From the NCBI GenBank assembly GCA_004559845.1, contig SFWW01000049.1:1-9969 (forward strand): DNA of 9,969 nucleotides, read 5' to 3'. Numbering within the stretch: position 1 is the stretch's first letter; each line of letters opens with the position of its first letter. The position numbers were made by a program, and so were the translations under genes. The notes beneath the pieces were generated by a model. It saw only the letters and a program-made list of their open reading frames with translations, made no database searches and had not been told where the DNA came from. Origin of the DNA: a bacterium. GTDB lineage: Bacteria > Bacteroidota > Bacteroidia > Bacteroidales > Muribaculaceae. Shown one piece after another: positions 4,865-9,969 of the stretch.

Positions 4865-6106
4865 TTAACGGATCTTATTCTTCCAGAACCACATTTCGTT
4901 GAAAGTGACGCTGAAGGTAACGCTCAGGAAATCCTCCTTCACGAAGCACACCGGCGCGGATTCGCGGTGTTTCCATTCCACACCCAAGTTCACGAGCGAT
5001 TTGCTGCCCAAGGCAGGAAATCCGAATCCAAGGCTCACGCCATAGTCGCGCACATTATTGCCTTGCACATTGAGGTAGTCGTGATTATAGAAAGCGCCGA
5101 GGCGATAATTGATACGCTTCAGATAGTTGCCGCGGTCGTCGGGGATGTATTGCACACCGCCACTCACCTTCCATCGGTCGTTGAATTTGGTGTTGGCGGG
5201 CTCATAGTTGGGCACGGGAGTGTATTTCGCTTTTGACCAATCTTGATAGGTGAAGTCGACTTCGGCGAAGAAGCGATTAGCATGGGAATAGCTCACACCC
5301 AAGCCAAAGGTGTTGGGTTGCTCATATTTTCCTTTCAGATTGCTGTGATAAGCGGTATCGACCTTGGTGTCGCTGGTGGCATCGTAGAAAGTGGCGGTAG
5401 TGCTGCCGTGTAACGACTTTTTCGGCGAGAACGTGGCGCCCACCACCACACGGTCTTTCCGATTGAGGTCGTAGGCATATTGAGCACCGATGTGGAGATT
5501 CCAGTCGCGCACCTCCATGGTGCGGAAAAATAGCGAAGTGGAGCTGCTGGTAATCGACGTGGAATGGTCGAGCGTGCCAAACATATACGACACATTGGCA
5601 CCCACCGACAATCCCTTGATGGGGCTCCATGCACCGCCAAGATAGAGTTCGCTGATAGAGCCGGCACCCGTGCGGGTTTCCATTCCGTTTTCAATCTCGG
5701 AATTAAAGGTGTAGCTCACCGAAGAATAGGGGATGAATCCAAAGGAGGCACCCACATTGTTAGCCACGCGGAACACGCCGCTCAAATAGTCGAGACCGCC
5801 ACTGAAAGCGCTGCCCTTCGTGTCGCCCTCTTTGCTCCACACTTGACTCAAGTCGATACCCACATCCCAAATAAAGGTCAGCGAGTCGGTGGCAGCATAA
5901 GAAGCGGGATTTTTGGAGTTCACCATTCTACCGCCCTGCATAGCGTAGCCCACGCCGCCCATGTGGCGCTGAATGCCGGTGGCGTTGTCGCCCAAAGTGC
6001 CAAAGCCAATTCGGGAGTAGGGAGTTTCGGTTACTTGTGCCGAAGCCTGAAAAGCCACGGCGCATGCCATTAAAAGAGAGGCGAAAAAGAGTTTACAATT
6101 GTTCAT
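4865..6106 (-). CDS. Outer-membrane beta-barrel protein with signal peptide
   Basis: The chosen start gives 413 residues beginning MNNCKLFFASLLMACAVAFQ, a typical signal peptide with cleavage expected after the Ala of AFQASA, leaving Gln as first mature residue. The frame stays open 54 bases upstream to an ATG at 6160, but that extension is charged, would bury the signal peptide and lies in a hairpin-forming leader. The mature protein shows alternating strands with aromatic girdles and glycine turns throughout, and an opening (YSRIGFG, then a NPASYA motif) reminiscent of the OmpP1/FadL/PorV-like barrels of Bacteroidetes. The last strands run to a short charged tail. Its cargo or partner is unknown. 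Being directly followed by lptC suggests a role in envelope biogenesis. Barrel call is strong, subfamily uncertain. Confidence 0.82.
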   Translation of the reverse strand: MNNCKLFFASLLMACAVAFQASAQVTETPYSRIGFGTLGDNATGIQRHMGGVGYAMQGGRMVNSKNPASYAATDSLTFIWDVGIDLSQVWSKEGDTKGSAFSGGLDYLSGVFRVANNVGASFGFIPYSSVSYTFNSEIENGMETRTGAGSISELYLGGAWSPIKGLSVGANVSYMFGTLDHSTSITSSSTSLFFRTMEVRDWNLHIGAQYAYDLNRKDRVVVGATFSPKKSLHGSTTATFYDATSDTKVDTAYHSNLKGKYEQPNTFGLGVSYSHANRFFAEVDFTYQDWSKAKYTPVPNYEPANTKFNDRWKVSGGVQYIPDDRGNYLKRINYRLGAFYNHDYLNVQGNNVRDYGVSLGFGFPALGSKSLVNLGVEWKHRESAPVCFVKEDFLSVTFSVTFNEMWFWKNKIR

Positions 6107-6191
6107 TCTTAGGTGATAAATGCTAAAAAATTGAGTCATGGGCAGTAGGCAACGCCTCACGCCGGTGGGGTGATGCCGCCTTCATCAAGTG

Positions 6192-6199
6192 CAAAATTA
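6192..6199 (-). promoter_or_regulatory. -7 element for the barrel gene and lptC
   Basis: On the minus strand this reads TAATTTTG, an exact TAnnTTTG match, 86 bases upstream of the chosen start. The -33 region is only AT-rich (ATTTAATT near 6213-6220), not a clear TTTG. It would make barrel-lptC a separate unit from the genes upstream. The 195-bp spacer 6107-6301 also holds a GC-rich hairpin-forming stretch at 6144-6180. Confidence 0.45.
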
Positions 6200-6301
6200 A
6201 TAAATACTCATTAATTAAATGGAATTTTGTACAATTTTTAGCACTTTTATAGAAGAAAAAGCATCTATAAGGCATCATTTGCGAGGATAGAGGCGCAGAT
6301 T

Positions 6302-6640
6302 CTACCGTTTTTCTTTCGGGTCGTGGTCCCAATAGTAGGTGCGGCGCGGGTTGCGCGGGAACCATCCCTTGTGCACCCGCTCTTGCTGTTCGAAAATTTC
6401 CAATATGCTCCAAAAGCACGAAAAGGCAGCCACGCCCAGCACAGCTTGTGCCAAGATGTTATGCACCAGCAACGCCGCGATGCCGCAACCGATGCCGGCG
6501 AGCAAAAACACCCACCACACCTTCACGCCAAAATAGTATTCGCCCTTAATCACCAGCGGGTGAAAGAGCCCGATGCACAAAAATGCGCACAATCCAATCG
6601 TGAGCCCCAGCAAGTGGTGAGCGGTTAAAAATTCCATCAT
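6302..6640 (-). CDS. DUF4491 family small membrane protein
   Basis: The 112-residue product has three hydrophobic segments (about 10-28, 41-59 and 62-83) and a charged C-terminal tail ending in aromatic and basic residues (RRTYYWDHDPKEKR). This matches my recollection of DUF4491 proteins, which are small, nearly restricted to Bacteroidetes and of unknown function. The second codon is also ATG, so the start could be three bases later. It begins 6 bases after the stop of the preceding membrane protein gene and is clearly co-transcribed with it. No function should be read into it beyond inner-membrane location. Confidence 0.85.
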   Translation of the reverse strand: MMEFLTAHHLLGLTIGLCAFLCIGLFHPLVIKGEYYFGVKVWWVFLLAGIGCGIAALLVHNILAQAVLGVAAFSCFWSILEIFEQQERVHKGWFPRNPRRTYYWDHDPKEKR

Positions 6641-6646
6641 AACTGA

Positions 6647-7030
6647 TTAATCTTTTGGTTTTTTTTCTTTTTTCACTTCGTAGTCGTGTACCCACATGCA
6701 ATAGGTTTGCATCACGGCGCCAGCCATAAGGAAAGCCAGCCATTCGGTGGGGTGTTCGCTCGAACCGAAACACAGGAAATAAGCCGACACGCAATAGAGC
6801 AACGCCGAAAATTTCGCCATGCGGTAAAGACGGCGCAGGCGGATGTTGGTGCCCTGATATCGCTCCGTGAGCCTTTCGGCGAGGGCGAGCACGGCTCCGA
6901 AAGCGTAGATCCACTTAGCGGGAGCCCAATACACATTGAAAAGCGGAAGAATGGCAGTGCCCACTATCAGCAGCATCGCCACCGACAGCATCACATATTG
7001 TGCTTGTTGGATTCTTTTTTCTGAGAGCAT
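6647..7030 (-). CDS. Small integral membrane protein of unknown function
   Basis: This protein has 127 residues with about four membrane segments (12-34, 40-54, 73-88, 96-113). Basic patches lie between segments 2 and 3 (RLTERYQGTNIRLRRLYR) and at the C-terminus (KKEKKPKD), placing those ends in the cytoplasm by the positive-inside rule. I do not recognise a named family. It lies between the DivIC-like gene (15-base gap) and the DUF4491 gene (6-base gap), so all three form one transcription unit; a supporting role at the division site or in the inner membrane is possible but unproven. Confidence 0.8.
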   Translation of the reverse strand: MLSEKRIQQAQYVMLSVAMLLIVGTAILPLFNVYWAPAKWIYAFGAVLALAERLTERYQGTNIRLRRLYRMAKFSALLYCVSAYFLCFGSSEHPTEWLAFLMAGAVMQTYCMWVHDYEVKKEKKPKD

Positions 7031-7045
7031 AGGGATAGAAAGAGT

Positions 7046-7360
7046 TTAGGGGATGTCGGTGATATACACATCTTCGTTTAATCGCTTCATGCCATATTTT
7101 TCGCGAGCGAGGCGTTCGAGCGATGCCTTGTCGGTACGAAATTCTTGCGATTTAGCTTCGTAGATAGCGGCAGTGTCGCGCTTATTTTTGATTTCGGTTT
7201 TGAGTTCGTTAATCTCCTTTTTCAGTTCCACCACCCGCATAAAATTGTTGGGTCCGGTGAAAAAGAGCGACACAATCATAAAAATGGAGAACGCCAGGGT
7301 GAAACTCATCCAGCGCGGCACCCAAGAGGGTCGATTGATTTCTTTTCCAAATATTTGCAT
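7046..7360 (-). CDS. divIC: Septum formation initiator (FtsB/DivIC family)
   Basis: This 104-residue bitopic protein has a short cytoplasmic N-terminus (1-16), one membrane helix (about 17-36), a coiled coil rich in Lys/Glu/Leu (41-70) and a C-terminal element EKYGMKRLNEDVYIT (87-101) typical of the DivIC/FtsB family. These proteins pair with an FtsL-type partner and link FtsQ/DivIB to septal peptidoglycan synthesis by FtsW-FtsI. No FtsL or FtsQ gene is nearby. A 132-bp spacer full of heptamer repeats separates it from trmD upstream; no TAnnTTTG promoter was found in that spacer, so read-through from trmD is plausible. Confidence 0.9.
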   Translation of the reverse strand: MQIFGKEINRPSWVPRWMSFTLAFSIFMIVSLFFTGPNNFMRVVELKKEINELKTEIKNKRDTAAIYEAKSQEFRTDKASLERLAREKYGMKRLNEDVYITDIP

Positions 7361-7398
7361 AGCAATGAGAAATTAGAAATTGGAGATTATAAATTAAA

Positions 7399-7482
7399 TG
7401 AATTATGAATTATGAATTATGAATTATGAATTATGAATTATGCATCATGAATTATGCATTATGAATCATGCATTATGCATTA
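7399..7482 (-). repeat. Twelve-unit heptamer tandem array
   Basis: Twelve uninterrupted 7-base units fill 84 bases. On the plus strand the first six (7399-7440) are exactly TGAATTA. The next six are TGCATCA, TGAATTA, TGCATTA, TGAATCA, TGCATTA and TGCATTA, so only position 3 (A/C) and position 6 (T/C) vary. The array lies between the trmD stop (10 bases away) and the DivIC-like gene start. It is not CRISPR: there are no spacers and units are too short. Pure units at one end and mixed ones at the other suggest recent slippage expansion from the 7399 side. Confidence 0.95.
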
Positions 7483-7492
7483 TAAATAATTC

Positions 7493-8179
7493 TTATTTTT
7501 CGTCATTCAATAGTTCGGGGCGGAGTTGCTTGGTTCGGTTGAGGGCTTGTTGCATTTTCCACTCGTCGATTTTAGCTTTGTTTCCGCTGAGCAAAATGTC
7601 GGGCACCTTCCATCCCTTGTAGTCGGCGGGTCGGGTGTAGACCGGCGCCTCGAGCAAATTGTCTTGAAAGGAATCGTTGAGCGCACTTTGTTCATCGCCG
7701 ATGGCACCCGGAATGAGTCGCACAATGGAATCGGCAATCACCGCAGCAGGGAGTTCGCCCCCGGTGAGCACATAGTTGCCGATGGAAATTTCCTTCGTGA
7801 CTAAATGTTCGCGGATGCGATAATCCACCCCCTTGTAGTGCCCGCACAGGATAATCAAATTTTGCGCCAGCGACAGGGTGTTTGCCAAGGGTTGAGAGAG
7901 GATTTCGCCGTCGGGCGAGGTAAAAATCACTTCATCGTAGTGGCGTTCGCTTTTCAGCTGCTCAATGCAGCGGTCCACCGGTTCGATTTGCATCACCATC
8001 CCGGCCTCACCGCTAAAGGGATAGTCGTCCACCTTTCGATGCTTGCGCAGCGACCAGTCGCGCAAATTGTGCACATGGATTTCCACGAGTCCTTTGTCTT
8101 GTGCACGCTGCAAAATGGAGCAATGGAGCGGCGACTCCAGCATTTCGGGCAGTACGGTGAGTATGTCGATTCGCATCAT
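7493..8179 (-). CDS. trmD: tRNA (guanine-37-N1) methyltransferase
   Basis: This 228-residue protein matches TrmD in full length. It methylates N1 of G37 next to the anticodon using S-adenosylmethionine, which prevents +1 frameshifting. The SPOUT trefoil-knot signatures are present: CGHYKGVD (112-119), EISIGNYVLTGGELPAAV (130-147) and SIVRLIPG (151-158). R154 and D169 correspond to the catalytic pair of the E. coli enzyme, and YTRP (181-184) is conserved. The gene starts ATGATG; the second ATG gives the usual MRIDI opening, so the true start may be 8176. It begins 10 bases after the stop of the hydrolase gene upstream, so they are co-transcribed. It is not next to rpsP, rimM or rplS as in many other bacteria. 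Confidence 0.97.
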   Translation of the reverse strand: MMRIDILTVLPEMLESPLHCSILQRAQDKGLVEIHVHNLRDWSLRKHRKVDDYPFSGEAGMVMQIEPVDRCIEQLKSERHYDEVIFTSPDGEILSQPLANTLSLAQNLIILCGHYKGVDYRIREHLVTKEISIGNYVLTGGELPAAVIADSIVRLIPGAIGDEQSALNDSFQDNLLEAPVYTRPADYKGWKVPDILLSGNKAKIDEWKMQQALNRTKQLRPELLNDEK

Positions 8180-8189
8180 AGGCTTGAGG

Positions 8190-8780
8190 TTATAGGGTGT
8201 GAAGTCCGTGTTGGGCTATAAAATCGGAGAGTGCCTTGCCGCCGTCGAGCGATGGCGAATAGGCAGTGAGCACGGTGATACGGTCGGCGCCCGCCAAAGG
8301 CAAGAGATCGCGCAGGGTGTTGAGCACGCACACATCGCCGGCGATGCCACACACGTGGATTTGCTGATATTGGTCAGCGGGGTTGGTCACCACCTCGGGA
8401 TTGAGCGTTTGTTCAAAAAACTCGCGAGCAGCGCTATTTTGCACAATAGAATACTCCTCTCGGTGCTGCAAATCGCCCTTCGGCAAAAACAGCGTGGGGC
8501 GGTCGGAAGCATAGATGGCTTCGAGCAGCGGCGAATAGGTGGCGGCACCTTCGCTATATTGCACGCAATGCACCGGCCAAGGACCGCCATTAGGGGCAAA
8601 CGAGCAGTGGTCGTAGGGGTGCCAATCGTTGGTTACCACCATCAGGGCATAATCCCGAGCATGAGTCTTGATATAGGTAGCCAATTCGTCCATGGCTTGC
8701 GCTGCGCCCGGCACAGGAAGGCTACCGCTAATGAAATCGATTTGCGGGTCCACCACAATCAGCATTTTCTTTTCGTTCAT
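8190..8780 (-). CDS. pncA: Nicotinamidase-like cysteine hydrolase (isochorismatase fold)
   Basis: This 196-residue protein should hydrolyse nicotinamide to nicotinate and ammonia for NAD salvage. The Asp-Lys-Cys triad is visible: D11 (VVDPQIDF), K101 (LPKGD) and C151 (GIAGDVCV). Metal ligands D52 and H54 lie in NDWHPYDH and H71 in GPWPVHCV, as in PncA. The segment before the catalytic Cys is GDVC, where well-studied PncA proteins have TDYC; the cis-peptide region is otherwise intact. A different amide substrate is possible within this family. It is the first gene of a run with trmD, led by a good promoter at 8803-8833 that implies a leader of only about 15 bases. Confidence 0.87.
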   Translation of the reverse strand: MNEKKMLIVVDPQIDFISGSLPVPGAAQAMDELATYIKTHARDYALMVVTNDWHPYDHCSFAPNGGPWPVHCVQYSEGAATYSPLLEAIYASDRPTLFLPKGDLQHREEYSIVQNSAAREFFEQTLNPEVVTNPADQYQQIHVCGIAGDVCVLNTLRDLLPLAGADRITVLTAYSPSLDGGKALSDFIAQHGLHTL

Positions 8781-8802
8781 ATCGCTAAAAAAGATTTAAC
8801 TA

Positions 8803-8833
8803 CAAAATTACACAAAAAATACCTACCATCAAA
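8803..8833 (-). promoter_or_regulatory. Bacteroidetes-type promoter for pncA-trmD
   Basis: On the minus strand, TTTG (8833-8830) is followed after 19 bases by TAATTTTG (8810-8803). Both elements match the TTTG / TAnnTTTG consensus at the expected spacing. The start site would lie near 8796, giving a very short leader. Confidence 0.75.
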
Positions 8834-8903
8834 ACACAACATCAAAATTCAGAGAATTTGAACACGGCTTTGGCTTTGACAGGATAGCGGCTGCTTGGTT
8901 TGG

Positions 8904-8957
8904 AGGGGGATAGTTGCTATAGCCCCTATAGATTCAATAGATTCAATAGATTCAATA
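8904..8957. repeat. 9-bp periodic array with conserved ATA ends
   Basis: Six consecutive 9-base units end in ATA: AGGGGGATA, GTTGCTATA, GCCCCTATA, then three exact GATTCAATA (8931-8957). All but the first begin with G. The array is clean at its right end and degenerate at its left. It lies about 70 bases upstream of the pncA promoter and 230 bases upstream of the NlpC/P60 promoter. Confidence 0.75.
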
Positions 8958-9189
8958 GGTTGGATGGGCGGTGGGGAATTTGTTGCACAAAATGGAGATT
9001 GTGTGCAAAAATGAGGGTTTCGGTGTTTGATTTTTTGTTAAAATGTGTAAAAGTTTTCACTTTTGCCCGAGCGGAATTTGTAAACTTAAATAGCGAAATA
9101 TGGTGGCGAGAGGGCGGTGAGCGTAAGAATTTTACAAATTGATACATTTTTTAGTTTACAAAAGTAAATGTTTAAAAGCCTTTCACTTA

Positions 9190-9221
9190 TTTGCACGCTG
9201 TGCGCATTTGTCGTAACTTTG
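9190..9221 (+). promoter_or_regulatory. Bacteroidetes-type promoter for the NlpC/P60 gene
   Basis: TTTG at 9190-9193, a 20-base spacer and TAACTTTG at 9214-9221 match the consensus exactly. Transcription should begin near 9228, leaving a leader of about 45 bases. Confidence 0.8.
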
Positions 9222-9272
9222 AAATGGAAACGAGGAGAAAAGCTCCCATTTTTAACGAAAAAACCACTTTAG

Positions 9273-9812
9273 ATGACACTTCAAAAAAAGATATTTTTGG
9301 CAATGGTGATGATGCTGATGGCATTTACGGCAATCCAGGCACAGCGCCTTGCAAAACCCACCGAAACCCACCGCGGAACAATTGAACAACAAATGGCAAA
9401 TGCGCCCATCAACGAAAATCAAAAGAAAGTGGACGCCTTGCTCAAACTCGCCTTTTCATTCCGAGGCACCCCCTACGTGTACGGTGCATCGCGTCCGGGC
9501 GCTTTCGACTGCTCCGGCTTCACCAGCTACGTGTTCCGCCAGTTTGGCTACAGCCTCGACCGCACCTCCAGAGGTCAGGTCAATAATGGTAGAAGTGTGA
9601 GCCGCAGCGAATTGAAACCCGGCGACTTGGTGTTTTTCAACGGACGCGCGCGTGGCAATCGCATTGGGCATGTGGGCATCGTGACAGAAGCCGACAATGC
9701 CGGCGGCACCTTCAAATTTATTCACGCGGCGAGCCGTGGTGTTCGCGAAAGCCACTCCACCGAAAGCTACTACTTGGTGCGCTATATGGGCGCTTGCCGA
9801 GTGATTGAATAA
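9273..9812 (+). CDS. Secreted NlpC/P60 peptidoglycan endopeptidase
   Basis: This 179-residue protein has a signal peptide (1-23, ending AIQA before Gln24) and one NlpC/P60 domain at about 50-178. The papain-like triad is recognisable: C80 in FDCSGF, H133 in IGHVGIV and H151 in FIHAAS. GTPYVYG (65-71) and KPGDLVFF (115-122) are standard family blocks. These enzymes cleave D-gamma-glutamyl to diamino-acid bonds in stem peptides. No LysM, SH3 or other wall-binding domain is present, so it is a minimal periplasmic hydrolase; the first mature residue is Gln, not Cys, so it should not be a lipoprotein. It stands alone, with its own promoter and terminator. Confidence 0.93.
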   Translation: MTLQKKIFLAMVMMLMAFTAIQAQRLAKPTETHRGTIEQQMANAPINENQKKVDALLKLAFSFRGTPYVYGASRPGAFDCSGFTSYVFRQFGYSLDRTSRGQVNNGRSVSRSELKPGDLVFFNGRARGNRIGHVGIVTEADNAGGTFKFIHAASRGVRESHSTESYYLVRYMGACRVIE

Positions 9813-9873
9813 AGCACCTCAACGCAGATTTTGCATACAATAAATAATAATTCGTAATAGATAAGAAAGAGGA

Positions 9874-9914
9874 TGCAGAGCTATTCGTGAGAACGGCTCT
9901 GCAATTTTTATTTG
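9874..9914 (+). terminator. Intrinsic terminator of the NlpC/P60 gene
   Basis: TGCAGAGC (9874-9881) pairs with GCTCTGCA (9896-9903). Inside it, a T-G wobble, one A/C mismatch and TTC/GAA close a GTGA tetraloop of GNRA type. The stem is followed by ATTTTTATTTG. It begins 61 bases after the stop codon. Confidence 0.85.
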
Positions 9915-9955
9915 TGGCTGTGGATGATTTGAGAGAGGGGATGGAAGAGAACAAA

Positions 9956-9969
9956 AAGTCGGCTTCGCC
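9956..9969. repeat. Dispersed repeat copy 3, cut by the window end
   Basis: AAGTCGGCTTCGCC matches the first 14 bases of the repeats at 131-155 and 4067-4091 and ends only because the window ends. As in copy 1, further A bases precede it. It lies 53 bases beyond the NlpC/P60 terminator hairpin, again beyond a gene 3' end. Confidence 0.7.

Larger units (their letters stand above)
8781..9272. other. Divergent spacer between pncA-like and NlpC/P60 genes
   Basis: These 492 bases hold no convincing gene; the open frames present are short and repeat-derived. They contain a promoter for each flanking gene, the 9-bp periodic array at 8904-8957, and three perfect small inverted repeats: TTGCACA/TGTGCAA (8983-8989, 9002-9008), AAAAGT/ACTTTT (9049-9064) and TTTAC/GTAAA (9155-9168). 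The last is operator-like but lies 22 bases upstream of the -33 element. I see no RNA gene that I can name. Confidence 0.7.

Noticed and set aside
6107..6160. N-terminal extension of the barrel protein from the ATG at 6160
   Set aside because: It would put 18 charged and polar residues before a clean signal peptide and starts inside a predicted leader hairpin.
6247..6270. TTATAGA/TCTATAA inverted repeat as the terminator of the DUF4491 transcript
   Set aside because: Seven AT-rich pairs with a 10-base loop and no T-run after it. Too weak; no clear terminator was found after DUF4491.
7399..7482. CRISPR array
   Set aside because: Units are seven bases with no spacers, and no cas gene is present.
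9155..9168. TTTAC-AAAA-GTAAA operator upstream of the NlpC/P60 promoter
   Set aside because: A perfect but short AT-rich palindrome, lying 22 bases upstream of the -33 element. There is not enough to name a regulator.

Overview
The window looks like a chromosomal segment from a Bacteroidales bacterium. A Prevotella/Muribaculaceae-type relative is a guess. Three things point there: a two-gene 2-oxoacid:ferredoxin oxidoreductase (korA-korB) of the fused gamma-alpha plus beta type; small membrane proteins typical of that order (DUF4491, a PspC stub, a DivIC-like protein); and promoters matching the Bacteroidetes form TTTG-N19/20-TAnnTTTG, with A-rich start regions instead of Shine-Dalgarno sites. 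No phage, IS, CRISPR, tRNA or rRNA signal was found.

Layout. Positions 1-462 hold no credible gene. They are a dense cluster of short inverted repeats ending in a 13-bp hairpin that probably terminates pspC (minus strand, 463-735). A 340-bp divergent spacer separates pspC from korA-korB (plus strand, 1076-3951), which interconverts 2-oxoglutarate (or a related 2-oxoacid) and its acyl-CoA using ferredoxin. korB and the oppositely oriented lptC converge on a 210-bp spacer with one terminator-like hairpin per strand. All genes from 8780 back to 4162 read on the minus strand, closely packed except for two spacers: a nicotinamidase-like hydrolase, trmD, a DivIC/FtsB-type division protein, two small membrane proteins, an outer-membrane barrel protein and lptC. 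The set mixes NAD salvage, tRNA modification, septum formation and envelope biogenesis. A 492-bp spacer with promoters facing both ways precedes a secreted NlpC/P60 peptidoglycan hydrolase (plus strand, 9273-9812), which ends at a strong terminator.

The genes are ordinary. The unexplained signal is in the spacers. (1) A 25-bp sequence (AAGTCGGCTTCGCCG + A8 + CT) occurs identically at 131-155 and 4067-4091, and a third copy is cut by the window end at 9956-9969. (2) Positions 66-360 contain seven GCTNCGC heptamers, all in one orientation. Read on the minus strand they are GCGNAGC, the known unusually stable GNA-triloop mini-hairpin. Neighbouring copies differ by compensatory base-pair changes. 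(3) A 12-unit heptamer array lies between trmD and the DivIC-like gene. (4) A 9-bp periodic array with conserved ATA ends lies upstream of the nicotinamidase gene. I found no sign of a new multi-gene system such as a defence or mobile system. The best candidate for something undescribed is the oriented mini-hairpin / dispersed-repeat family at gene 3' ends.
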